DNA of 64,000 nt, taken from JBQTII01 sp052388275 (lineage in GTDB: Bacteria; Actinomycetota; Actinomycetes; Sporichthyales; Sporichthyaceae). Positions 24,664-32,471 of this stretch are shown here, one piece after another. The DNA lies in contig JBQTII010000036.1 in assembly GCA_052388275.1 (NCBI GenBank), positions 1 through 64,000 on the forward strand, given 5' to 3'. The notes under the pieces were generated by a model. The model made no database searches, had not been told where the DNA came from, and saw only the letters and a program-made list of their open reading frames with translations. Each line of letters starts with the position of its first letter. Within the stretch, counting starts at the first letter, position 1. The position numbers and the translations under genes are program-made.

Positions 24664-26184
24664 ATGACCACCGTGGCCGTGACCCACCATCAGATGTTCA
24701 TCGACGGCAAGGCCGTCGATGCCGAGCAGATGTACGAACTGCAGAATCCCGCCACCGGTGAGGTCGTGGCGACGATCGCCAAGGGCAACGTCGAGCACAT
24801 GGACGCTGCCATCGCCGCGGCGCGGCGCTCCTTCGACGCCGGCGTCTGGGCCAACCTGCCCCCGACGGAGCGCTCGGCGATCATGCTGCGAGTCGCGGAC
24901 CGCCTCGGCGCCGAACTCGAGGAGCTCATCGAGCTCGAAACCCAGTGCAACGGGGCGACGGTTCGGCAGGCCACCGGCTTCCACGTCGGCCTGGCCGGCC
25001 CGCACTTCACCTACTTCGCCGAACTTGCCGGGACGTACGAGTTCGTGCGCCAGGTGCCCACGGCCAACTACCCGACGCATTCCACCAACACGATCCGCCG
25101 CGACCCGGTCGGTGTCGTCGGCGCGATCGTGCCCTGGAATTTCCCGCTGGTGCTCGGCATCTGGAAGATCGGCCCCGCCCTCGCGGCCGGCAACTCGATC
25201 GTGGTCAAGCCGGACGAGAAGACCCCGCTGTCCTTGCTGCGTCTGGTGCAGATCTGCCACGAGGAGGGCGTGCCGGCCGGCGTCGTCAACCTGGTCACCG
25301 GGGACGGCGTCGAGAACGGCGCGCGCCTCGCCAGCCACCCCGACGTGGACAAGGTCGCCTTCACCGGCTCGACCGCGATCGGCCGCGAGATCATGAAGCT
25401 TGCGTCGGGGACCGTGAAGAAGGTGTCGCTCGAGCTTGGTGGCAAGGGCGCGCAAATAGTGCTGCCCGACGCGGACCTCGACATCGTCGCCGACGGCGCG
25501 CTGTTCGCCTGCATGCTTTACTCCGGCCAGATCTGTGAGTCCGGCACCCGGTTGTTCGTCCGCGAGGACATGCACGACGAGTTGGTCGCGAAGCTGGTGG
25601 CGCGGGCATCGACGCTGCAGGTCGGGGACCCGGCGGACTTCGACACCGACATCGGCCCGGTGGTCTCCCGCCGTCAGCGGGACCGGATCAAGGGTTACCT
25701 GGACTCGGGCAAGGCTGCGGGCGCCACCGCGGTTATCGGCGGTGACATCGCGGACGTCCCCGGTTACTCCGGCGGGCACTACATCCAGCCCACGATCTTC
25801 ACCGGCGTCACCAACGACATGCAGATCGCCCGCGAGGAGATCTTCGGCCCGGTGCTGTCGGTTCTCACCTACAAGACTGTGCAGGAAGCGATCGACCTCG
25901 CCAACGACAACGACTACGGCCTGACCGGTGGCGTGTGGAGCACCGACTTCGAGGCCGCGACCGAGGTCGCCGACAAGCTGCGCGCCGGCACGATCTGGAT
26001 CAACAACTGGCACATGGTCGATCCCGGTCTGCCCTTCGGTGGCTACAAGCAGTCCGGTGTGGGGCGCGAGCTCGGCCCGGATGCCCTCGACGAGTACACC
26101 GAGCCCAAGCACGTCCACCTGGACCTCACCACCAAGATCGAACGCCACCTGTTCGACCTGTTGTTATCTGCCCCCCGCGACTGA
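24664..26184 (+). CDS. Aldehyde dehydrogenase
   Basis: This 506-residue NAD(P)-dependent aldehyde dehydrogenase oxidises an aldehyde to the acid. The catalytic Cys is in GQICESGTR near residue 290 and the general base Glu in LELGGKGAQ near 257; PWNFPL and FTGSTAIGREI mark the Rossmann part. The loop reads GQICESGTR rather than the common GQ-C-AG-R, a mild deviation. The ATG at 24664 has GGAG five bases upstream. The product of a P450 and alcohol dehydrogenase would be a fitting substrate. Confidence 0.93.
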   Translation: MTTVAVTHHQMFIDGKAVDAEQMYELQNPATGEVVATIAKGNVEHMDAAIAAARRSFDAGVWANLPPTERSAIMLRVADRLGAELEELIELETQCNGATVRQATGFHVGLAGPHFTYFAELAGTYEFVRQVPTANYPTHSTNTIRRDPVGVVGAIVPWNFPLVLGIWKIGPALAAGNSIVVKPDEKTPLSLLRLVQICHEEGVPAGVVNLVTGDGVENGARLASHPDVDKVAFTGSTAIGREIMKLASGTVKKVSLELGGKGAQIVLPDADLDIVADGALFACMLYSGQICESGTRLFVREDMHDELVAKLVARASTLQVGDPADFDTDIGPVVSRRQRDRIKGYLDSGKAAGATAVIGGDIADVPGYSGGHYIQPTIFTGVTNDMQIAREEIFGPVLSVLTYKTVQEAIDLANDNDYGLTGGVWSTDFEAATEVADKLRAGTIWINNWHMVDPGLPFGGYKQSGVGRELGPDALDEYTEPKHVHLDLTTKIERHLFDLLLSAPRD

Positions 26185-26232
26185 CTCTCTCCATCGGGTC
26201 GGTTTCTCCCCCCGAGGTGCGTTGCCTCGCCC

Positions 26233-26286
26233 GGCGTCCTCCAGCACTGTGGTCCGTAATCTGTCGGACTACCGCTGGAGGACGCC
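26233..26286 (+). promoter_or_regulatory. Long hairpin masking the ribosome binding site of the next gene
   Basis: Perfect 13-bp arms, GGCGTCCTCCAGC (26233-26245) and GCTGGAGGACGCC (26274-26286), enclose a shorter nested stem GTCCG/CGGAC (26252-26256 and 26265-26269). The right arm contains the GGAGG of the following gene and ends directly at its GTG (26287). In RNA this would hide the ribosome binding site. It could also end transcription from the aldehyde dehydrogenase gene, although no T-run follows. Confidence 0.55.
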
Positions 26287-27603
26287 GTGCAGGTTCGGTC
26301 GCCCGATGTTGATGTGGTCGTGGTGGGGGCGGGCGCAGCAGGCGTCGTCGCTGCCCGCGATCTGAGCACACGTGGCCTCTGTGTTCAGGTGTTGGAGGCG
26401 GGCGAGCACACCGGCGGCCGGATCCGCACTGAGCGCTCGATGGGGGAGTACCGCGAGCACGGCGGGATCTTTCATACCGAGGGCTATCAAGCGTTTCGTG
26501 CGCTGCTCAGTGAGCTGGACCTGGCCACCGACGTCGTCGCGCTACCCACTGGATTCCACGCCGGTGTGCGCTGTGGTGATCACTGGGAACACGTGGACTA
26601 CGGCACCCTGCTCGGCCCCGTGCGTTTCGGGGCGCTGGGGTGGCGCGATCGGCTCTCGATCGTGCGTGCCGCGCTACCGGCGCTGCTGGCCAAGCGCAAG
26701 GCGGGTCGCGACCTCGGGGACTTGGTGAGTCTGGCGCACTTGGATGACCGCGCCGCTTGCGCCGGGCTTACCGAGCGCGCCGCCGGCTACTTCACCGCGG
26801 GCCCGCACGAGTTCCTGTGGGGCATGCCCTCAGGCGAACTTTCCTACGCGATGCTCGCGCAGCAATTGCACGTGTTCAAGGGCGAATTGTGTGAGCTTCG
26901 CGGTGGCGCGCAGCGCTGGGTGCAGGCGGCTGCCGCGGGGCTGGACATCCGACACGAGACACCTGTGCAGCGTCTTGAGCATGACCAGGACGGTGCCGTG
27001 GTGCATCTAGGCAGTGGGGAGCAGGTTCGCTCGCGCGCGGTAGTGCTGGCGTGTCCGGCCGATGTGTCTGCTCGTCTGTGGACAGCTGCACCAGCGGCGG
27101 TACGCGGGCACCTGGATCGCATGACGTACTCCCGCATCGACTACCTCTACCTGCGCACTCGCGAACCGCTCACGCTGCGAGCGGGCAGTCGCCAGGTCGG
27201 CATGGAGGTCATCACGACCCCGGAGGTCGGGGCCCTCACAATCGGCGGGATTTATGTTGCCAACGGGTGGGTGGAACGCGGCGGGCTTTGGCTGGTGACG
27301 GCTGCTCCCGCGGCAGGCGCAGCTGCCAAGACCGACGAGCAGCTCACCGAGGAACTCTGCGCCGACGCGGAGAAACTGCATCCGGAACTCTCCGGTCAGG
27401 TGACGGACCGTCAACTGATCCGTCACGATCGCTACACCCCGACGTTCGCCGCGGGCACAGTGCGCCGTCTCGCGATGGCCCGTCGTGCGCTCACCGGGTC
27501 ACGGGTGGATCTCGCCGGTGATCACATGGCGGCGCCTTGGGTGGAGGGTGCGATCCGCAGCGGCCAGCAGGCGGCGGCCCGGCTGCACAGGACGCTTGGC
27601 TAG
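26287..27603 (+). CDS. FAD-dependent amine oxidase/desaturase-like oxidoreductase
   Basis: The 438-residue flavoprotein starts with a dinucleotide-binding loop (VVVVGAGAAGVVAARDL) followed by the EAGEHTGGRI motif of the amine oxidase, protoporphyrinogen oxidase and phytoene desaturase superfamily. The C-terminal FAD segment is LAGDHMAAPWVEGAIRSGQQ. The substrate is unknown; carotenoid, amine or cyclic ketone precursors are all possible. GTG 26287 is the best start since the Rossmann strand begins eight residues later. Expression may depend on the hairpin just before it. It ends at a strong bidirectional terminator shared with the convergent P450 gene. Confidence 0.85.
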   Translation: MQVRSPDVDVVVVGAGAAGVVAARDLSTRGLCVQVLEAGEHTGGRIRTERSMGEYREHGGIFHTEGYQAFRALLSELDLATDVVALPTGFHAGVRCGDHWEHVDYGTLLGPVRFGALGWRDRLSIVRAALPALLAKRKAGRDLGDLVSLAHLDDRAACAGLTERAAGYFTAGPHEFLWGMPSGELSYAMLAQQLHVFKGELCELRGGAQRWVQAAAAGLDIRHETPVQRLEHDQDGAVVHLGSGEQVRSRAVVLACPADVSARLWTAAPAAVRGHLDRMTYSRIDYLYLRTREPLTLRAGSRQVGMEVITTPEVGALTIGGIYVANGWVERGGLWLVTAAPAAGAAAKTDEQLTEELCADAEKLHPELSGQVTDRQLIRHDRYTPTFAAGTVRRLAMARRALTGSRVDLAGDHMAAPWVEGAIRSGQQAAARLHRTLG

Positions 27604-27604
27604 C

Positions 27605-27645
27605 GGCGAAGGGGTGGCCCCGAGACGGGCGGCCACCCCTTCGCC
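27605..27645. terminator. Bidirectional terminator
   Basis: A perfect 15-bp stem, GGCGAAGGGGTGGCC (27605-27619) with GGCCACCCCTTCGCC (27631-27645), and an 11-nt loop lies in the 59-bp gap between convergent genes. There is no long T-run on either side, but stem strength and position support termination of both transcripts. Confidence 0.8.
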
Positions 27646-27662
27646 TACTTCCTCGATTCCCG

Positions 27663-28970
27663 TCAGTCGCTCTCTGGCGTGAACCGGAGCTGCAGGCGGT
27701 TGAACGCGCGCATGAAGTTGGTCTCGGCCATCACGGGGCTGTGGGCCTCGAAGTCGGGCAGCCGAGTCAAAATCTGACGCAGCATCGCCTTGATCATCGA
27801 CTTCGCGAGCTGGTTTCCCAGACAGAAGTGCACCCCGCCGCCACCGAAGCTCACGTGCGGGTTAGGAGACCGGTCCAGGATGAGTGAGTCAGGGTCGTCG
27901 AAGACCTCGGTGTCCCAGTTGCCGGAGCCATAGAACATCACGACCTTGTCCCCGGGCATCATGCGCTGGCCGCCGAACTCGGTCTCCTGCTTCACTGTCC
28001 GTCGAAAATTCATGATCGGGGTGGCGTAGCGCAGGAACTCGTCGGTGGCGACGTCGATGCGGGCGTCGAAGTCCGCCATCAGCCACGCGCGCTGTTCTCC
28101 GAACTTGGTCAGGCCAAGCAGTGCGTGACCGAGGGAGTGCTTGGTGGTGTCGGTGCCCGCGCAGATCATCAGGGTGAAGAAGGCCTGGATCTCGAAGTCG
28201 TCGAGCCGCTCCCCGTCGATCTCGGCGTCGATCAGCGCCTGCATCAGGTCATCGGTGCGTTCCCTGCGGCGTTCGTCGATCATCGCTTCGGCCATCGCGT
28301 GCAGCTCGACGCAGGCTTCGACGACCATTTCGTCGGCCGGGCGTCCCTGCAGGCACTCGGGGTCGGCCCAGTTGGTGACGCTGCGCGCAAAGTGACCGGC
28401 GTCCAACCAGCGGTCGCGGGGCACGCCGAAGATGTCGCACACCACCATGGACGGCAATGGTGTGGTGATCTCGGCGACCGCCTCGGCGTGGCCCCGAGCC
28501 GCGATCCGGTCGACGAGTTCGCGGGCGGCGTCGAGGACCTTGTCCTCCATCCGTCGAACCTGCTTGGGCGTGAACGCGGAGGAGAGCAGGCGGCGCAGAT
28601 TCGCATGGCGCGGGTCGTCCATCGACACGATGGATTGCGACATTTCCAACATCGCCGCCGGCATGACGTCGAAGAGGATTCCCTGGCCCGAGATGAACAT
28701 CTCGTTGGTCTTGCTGATCTTCGCGATGTCGGCGTGGCGCACGATCGCCCAGTAACCGGGGTCGTCGGGGTCGGGGAGCACGGCGTCTTCGATCGGGCGT
28801 TGCCAGGTCACCGGGCGCTCGGCGCGCAGGATTGCGAAGGACTTCTCGCGCTCCTCAAAGGTCGTGAGCCAGAACTCCTTGGACGAGACATCGACCTCGT
28901 CGTAGGCCGGCTTGTTCTCATTCGTCGCCGGCAGGAAGTCGGCGCCGGTGTCGAAGTCCAGGTCGGTCAT
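27663..28970 (-). CDS. Cytochrome P450
   Basis: A 435-residue P450 with I-helix motif CAGTDTTKHS, ExxR in DEFLRYATP and heme loop FGGGGVHFCLGNQLA (Cys near 388). It is a close paralogue of the P450 at 17733, sharing long blocks throughout, but has no ferredoxin beside it, so it probably uses the 19066/19264 redox partners. ATG 28970 is preferred, with AAGGAG upstream; the GTG at 29027 lies inside the operator region. It is divergent from the BadI-like operon, with palindromic sites in the shared promoter region. Confidence 0.94.
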   Translation of the reverse strand: MTDLDFDTGADFLPATNENKPAYDEVDVSSKEFWLTTFEEREKSFAILRAERPVTWQRPIEDAVLPDPDDPGYWAIVRHADIAKISKTNEMFISGQGILFDVMPAAMLEMSQSIVSMDDPRHANLRRLLSSAFTPKQVRRMEDKVLDAARELVDRIAARGHAEAVAEITTPLPSMVVCDIFGVPRDRWLDAGHFARSVTNWADPECLQGRPADEMVVEACVELHAMAEAMIDERRRERTDDLMQALIDAEIDGERLDDFEIQAFFTLMICAGTDTTKHSLGHALLGLTKFGEQRAWLMADFDARIDVATDEFLRYATPIMNFRRTVKQETEFGGQRMMPGDKVVMFYGSGNWDTEVFDDPDSLILDRSPNPHVSFGGGGVHFCLGNQLAKSMIKAMLRQILTRLPDFEAHSPVMAETNFMRAFNRLQLRFTPESD

Positions 28971-29015
28971 CAGGTGACTCCTTGGGCAATGTGCAGTTCT
29001 CAGGGTGGAAAGATA

Positions 29016-29046
29016 ATGCTCTAGCACCCTAATATCTAGTGCTGTA
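29016..29046. promoter_or_regulatory. MarR-type operator candidate at the P450/BadI divergent promoter
   Basis: The site begins ATGCTCTAGCACCCTA. Its TGCT-CT-AGCA core (29017-29026) is palindromic, and an AGCAC/GTGCT pair spans it together with the downstream CTAGTGCT. A matching ATACTCTAGTACCCAA occurs at 41541-41556 beside the second MarR gene; there the core is TACT-CT-AGTA, with both halves changed together. This supports paralogous MarR repressors binding both regions. Confidence 0.55.
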
Positions 29047-29082
29047 GTAGTTCTGGTCCCGAGATCGAAGGCAGGCTTGCTG

Positions 29083-29880
29083 GTGAGCGACTACATCGAC
29101 GTCCGTTACGAGGTGATCGGCGCCGCCGCAGTCATCACCATTGACCGCGAGAAGCGGATGAACGCCTTCCGGGCTGGGACGATCGAGGAACTGATCCACG
29201 CCTTCAAGCGGGCCTGGGCCGACAAGGCCGTGCGGGCCGTGGTGTTCACGGGCGCCGGTGAGCGCGCCTTCTGTGTGGGCGGGGACATCAAGCAGCGCAA
29301 CGAGACCGGGGACTACGGCCCCAGCGAGAACGGGCTGTTCGAGATCGCCTACTTCCACCGCCTGATCCGCGACATCCCCAAGCCGGTGATCGCCGCGGTC
29401 AACGGGATCGCGATCGGTGGCGGGCACGTCCTGCACGTGCTGTGCGACCTCTCGATCGCGGCCGAGCACGCCACCTTCGGGCAGGCCGGACCGCGCGTCG
29501 GTTCCTTCGATGCCGGGTTCGGCTCGGCCTACCTCGCCCGCGTGGTGGGGGAGAAGCGGGCCCGGGAGATCTGGTTCCTGCTCAAACAGTACGACGCGGC
29601 GACCGCCGAGCGCTGGGGTCTGGTGAACAAGGTGGTCCCGTCCGCGGAACTGATGCCGGCCGCGTTGGAGTGGGCCACCGAACTCGCGCAGTTCTCGCCC
29701 ACCGCGATCCGATTCCTCAAGCACTCCTTCAACGCCGACACCGATCACCAGGGCGGCCTCTCGCAGATGGCGATCGCCGCTCTGGACGTCTTCGCCGAGA
29801 CCGACGAGGCCAAGGAAGGCGCTGCGGCGTTTGCCGAGAAGCGCAAGCCGGACTTCGCCACCCACCAGATCTCCCACTAG
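29083..29880 (+). CDS. BadI/MenB-like enoyl-CoA hydratase-superfamily ring hydrolase
   Basis: The 265-residue crotonase-fold enzyme has the VGSFDAGFGSAYLARVVGEK segment (Asp about 143) shared by MenB (dihydroxynaphthoyl-CoA synthase) and BadI (2-ketocyclohexanecarboxyl-CoA hydrolase). Its tail, SFNADTDHQGG and then TDEAKEGAAAFAEKRKPDF, resembles BadI as I recall it and lacks the MenB FPWLP-type ending. BadI opens an alicyclic ring by reverse Claisen cleavage. The genomic setting (SDR, acyl-CoA dehydrogenase, MarR) favours degradation over menaquinone synthesis. GTG 29083 is likely; in-frame TTG 29077 is an alternative. Confidence 0.8.
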   Translation: MSDYIDVRYEVIGAAAVITIDREKRMNAFRAGTIEELIHAFKRAWADKAVRAVVFTGAGERAFCVGGDIKQRNETGDYGPSENGLFEIAYFHRLIRDIPKPVIAAVNGIAIGGGHVLHVLCDLSIAAEHATFGQAGPRVGSFDAGFGSAYLARVVGEKRAREIWFLLKQYDAATAERWGLVNKVVPSAELMPAALEWATELAQFSPTAIRFLKHSFNADTDHQGGLSQMAIAALDVFAETDEAKEGAAAFAEKRKPDFATHQISH

Positions 29881-29954
29881 CACCTCGTTGCGTCCGAGCC
29901 ACTGGTCGCTCTAGCCACCACTTCTTCGGACGCAGGCAAGGGAAGGACACGCAG

Positions 29955-30713
29955 ATGAGCGTCAGCATCGACCTGTCGGGGCAGGTGGCCATCGTCACCG
30001 GCGGTGGCAGCGGCATCGGCGAAGCCATCTCGCGCACGCTCGCCCAGGCGGGCGCGACGGTCGCGATCGCGGACATCTCGCTCGAGTCCGGCCAGCGGGT
30101 GGCCAAGGAGATCGAGGCTGACGGGGGCAGGGCGATCGCCGTCGCGCTCGACCTGGCCGACCGCTCCTCGGTCGAAGCGGGCATCGCCGAGATCCGCGGC
30201 CAGCTCGGCCGCATCGACCACCTGGTCAACAACGCCGCGGTGTGGGCGATCAAGAAGGTGGAGGACCACACCCCGGCTGACATCGACCGCATCGTCGGGA
30301 TCACGCTGACCGGGACGATGACGATCACTCAGGTCGCCCTGGGCGACATCGTCGCGGCCGGCGGCAGCATCGTGGTCGTCAGCTCCGACAGCGCCCGCTC
30401 CGGGGAATCGCACATGAGCGTCTACGCCGGCGCCAAGGCCGGACTGCTGGGTTTCGCGAAAAGCGTCGCGAAAGAGGTCGGGCGCAAGGGGGTGCGGGTC
30501 AACATCGTCGCCCCCGGCACCACCGCGACCCCGGGCAGCCAGGGTTTCATCGATCAGGTCGGCGGCGCGGACAAGCTGGCGAAGTCCTATCCGCTGGGCC
30601 GGATCGGTGAGCCGCAGGACATCGCCAACGCCGTGCTGTTCCTCGTCAGCCCGCTCTCGTCGTGGGTCACCGGCCAGGTGCTCTCGGTCTCCGGCGGCTT
30701 CTCGATGCACTGA
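29955..30713 (+). CDS. Short-chain dehydrogenase/reductase (BadH-like)
   Basis: A 252-residue SDR with the cofactor loop TGGGSGIGEAIS, NNAAVWAI, the Ser-Tyr-Lys site (SSDSARSG and Y-A-G-A-K) and the C-terminal TGQVLSVSGGFSMH. The ending is close to that of BadH, 2-hydroxycyclohexanecarboxyl-CoA dehydrogenase of Rhodopseudomonas palustris. That enzyme makes the keto substrate that BadI hydrolyses, and here the two genes are adjacent. ATG 29955 is set by GGAAGG. Assignment to that pathway is an inference from neighbours and motif resemblance, not proof. Confidence 0.85.
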   Translation: MSVSIDLSGQVAIVTGGGSGIGEAISRTLAQAGATVAIADISLESGQRVAKEIEADGGRAIAVALDLADRSSVEAGIAEIRGQLGRIDHLVNNAAVWAIKKVEDHTPADIDRIVGITLTGTMTITQVALGDIVAAGGSIVVVSSDSARSGESHMSVYAGAKAGLLGFAKSVAKEVGRKGVRVNIVAPGTTATPGSQGFIDQVGGADKLAKSYPLGRIGEPQDIANAVLFLVSPLSSWVTGQVLSVSGGFSMH

Positions 30714-30725
30714 AAGGGCGACCTC

Positions 30726-31880
30726 ATGATCTCCTTCGAGTTCACGCCCGAGCAGGAGGCCTTCCGCAAGGAGCTGCGTAAGTTCGCGGTCGCCGAGCTC
30801 GCGCCCCGCTACGTCGAACGCGCACTGAAGGCGGAGTACCCCTTCGACGCGCATCGCCAACTCGCCGAGTTGGGCCTGCTCGGCATCGGGCTGCCGGAGA
30901 AGTACGGCGGCACGGGGGAAAGTGATCCGATCATGCTCGGGCTGGCGGCGGAGACGCTGGCCTACGGCGACGTCAACGTGGGAACCGCGCCGGTCTTGAC
31001 CGGCTTGGTGGCCGAGCAGATTGCCACGCAGGCCCAGCCAGAGGTGGTCGAGGCCTACCTCGCCCGGTTGATCAAGGGGGAGATCGTCGCGGCCATCGCG
31101 GTCACCGAGCCGGGTGGAGGATCTGACGCGGCGAACCTTGCCTGTCTTGCGCGTCCTGCGAATGGCGGCTGGCGGATCTCGGGGGAGAAGATCGCGATCA
31201 CCTTCGCCACCTGCGCGGAGGTCGCCCTGGTCTACGCGCGCGACCCCGGCAGCACCGGACACCGCGGGGTCAGCTGCTACGCGGTGCCGCTGGACACCCG
31301 CGGTGTGACGCGGGGTCATATGCCGGCGATGGGCTGCGCGCCGCTGGGCTGGGGCACCCTGAGTTTCGACGAGGTGTTCGTTCCCGGCACCCACCTGGTC
31401 GGCGAGCCCGGGCGCGGATTTCAGGGCGCGATGCACCACTTCGACTTCAGTCGACCCGGTCTGGGCCTGCTGTGTCTGGGGGCAGCGCAGGCCAGCCTTG
31501 ACGAGGCCGTGGCGTGGGCGCAGACGCGTCAGGCGTTCGGGCGCCCGATCGCTGCCTTCCAGGGCGTGTCGTTCCCGCTCGCCGAGCACGCGACCGAGAT
31601 GGAGGCCGCGCGCTGGCTCTGCTACCGAGCGCTCTGGTTGCGCTCGATCGGCAAGGCGCACACGGACCTGGCAGCAATGGCGAAGTGGTGGCCGCCGAAG
31701 ATCGCCAAGGAGGCGATCGAGACCGCCTGGGTCACCTTCGGAAATCTGGGGTACTCCACCGAACTGCCCGTGCAGCAGCGTCTGCGCGACGTCTCGGCAT
31801 ATCTGGTGGCCGATGGCAGTGCGGCGATCCAGAAGCGCATCATCGCGACCACGATGATGGGACCTGTGGCGGCCTCATGA
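30726..31880 (+). CDS. Acyl-CoA dehydrogenase
   Basis: A 384-residue acyl-CoA dehydrogenase with the typical ITVTEPGGGSDAAN-like flavin segment (read here as AVTEPGGGSDAAN), SGEKIAITFAT, GCAPLGWGTLSFDEVFVPG and a helical C-domain ending in VQQRLRDVSAYLVADGSAAIQ. It would introduce a double bond in an alicyclic or branched acyl-CoA, in line with the cyclohexanecarboxyl-CoA dehydrogenase step preceding BadH and BadI. It starts 12 bp after the SDR and its stop overlaps the MarR start (ATGA at 31877), so all four genes form one operon. Confidence 0.9.
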   Translation: MISFEFTPEQEAFRKELRKFAVAELAPRYVERALKAEYPFDAHRQLAELGLLGIGLPEKYGGTGESDPIMLGLAAETLAYGDVNVGTAPVLTGLVAEQIATQAQPEVVEAYLARLIKGEIVAAIAVTEPGGGSDAANLACLARPANGGWRISGEKIAITFATCAEVALVYARDPGSTGHRGVSCYAVPLDTRGVTRGHMPAMGCAPLGWGTLSFDEVFVPGTHLVGEPGRGFQGAMHHFDFSRPGLGLLCLGAAQASLDEAVAWAQTRQAFGRPIAAFQGVSFPLAEHATEMEAARWLCYRALWLRSIGKAHTDLAAMAKWWPPKIAKEAIETAWVTFGNLGYSTELPVQQRLRDVSAYLVADGSAAIQKRIIATTMMGPVAAS

Positions 31881-32380
31881 CGGATGTGGAGCACGAACCG
31901 GACTCGATCGCGTGGATGCGTGCGCGCTGGGAGCGGCACGGGACACCGGCGGCCCCGCAGTTCGCGGCCATGGTGTCGTTGCTGCGGGCGACGGCGGTGA
32001 TCTCCGATGCGGTGGACACCGCGCTCAAGCCACTGAGTCTGACGCGTACCTCCTACTTCGTGCTGGTCACGCTGCAGATGACCGACGGGGGAGCGCGGCC
32101 GCTCGGCCAGCTGTCCAAACGGTTGTTGGTACACCCGACGACGGTCACGATGCTCGTCGACCAGTTGGAGAAGGCCGGTGCAGTCCTGCGTCGTCCACAC
32201 CCCACGGATCGGCGCACCGTGCTCGCCGAGCTGACGCCAGTGGGCCGTCGGCTTGTGGAAGAGGCAACTATGGCTCTGGCCGAGGTGGGCTTCGGACTTC
32301 CGGACACCGACGACGCCACTGCCGATCGGCTCGAGGTCGACCTGCGCTCGGTGCGCCGCTCGCTGGGCGACCGGCATTGA
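31877..32380 (+). CDS. MarR-family transcriptional regulator
   Basis: A 167-residue MarR protein with the winged-helix core (RPLGQLSKRLLVHPTTVTML, then LVDQLEKAGAVLRRPHPTDR and RRTVLAELT) at about residues 70-130. It is a paralogue of the MarR at 41615; both begin with a W-x-R-x-R-W-like stretch and share the HPTTVT and HP-DRRTVLA motifs. Its start overlaps the acyl-CoA dehydrogenase stop. It likely represses its own operon via the palindromic site near 29020 and is released by an acyl-CoA or aromatic/alicyclic ligand. Confidence 0.88.
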   Translation: MTDVEHEPDSIAWMRARWERHGTPAAPQFAAMVSLLRATAVISDAVDTALKPLSLTRTSYFVLVTLQMTDGGARPLGQLSKRLLVHPTTVTMLVDQLEKAGAVLRRPHPTDRRTVLAELTPVGRRLVEEATMALAEVGFGLPDTDDATADRLEVDLRSVRRSLGDRH

Positions 32381-32471
32381 CCGCGCGATCGGTGATTGTG
32401 GGCTGCCTCACCCTTTGACACGATGCACGACAGGCGGCACCCGGGCCGCCCGATGAGCCATGGAGCACGAC

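Noticed and set aside
24631..26148. 505-codon minus-strand ORF opposite aldehyde dehydrogenase
   Set aside because: The aldehyde dehydrogenase on the plus strand has the catalytic Cys and Glu motifs; the antisense frame is a GC-bias artefact.
26287..27603. Phytoene desaturase and, with the carotenoid oxygenase, a carotenoid biosynthesis cluster
   Set aside because: No crtB, crtE or crtY-like genes are present, the two genes are far apart, and the flavoprotein shows only superfamily-level motifs.
29083..29880. MenB (menaquinone synthesis) as the name for the crotonase
   Set aside because: The active-site segment fits MenB too, but the C-terminal tail is BadI-like and the operon has no other men gene; MenB remains an alternative rather than the call.
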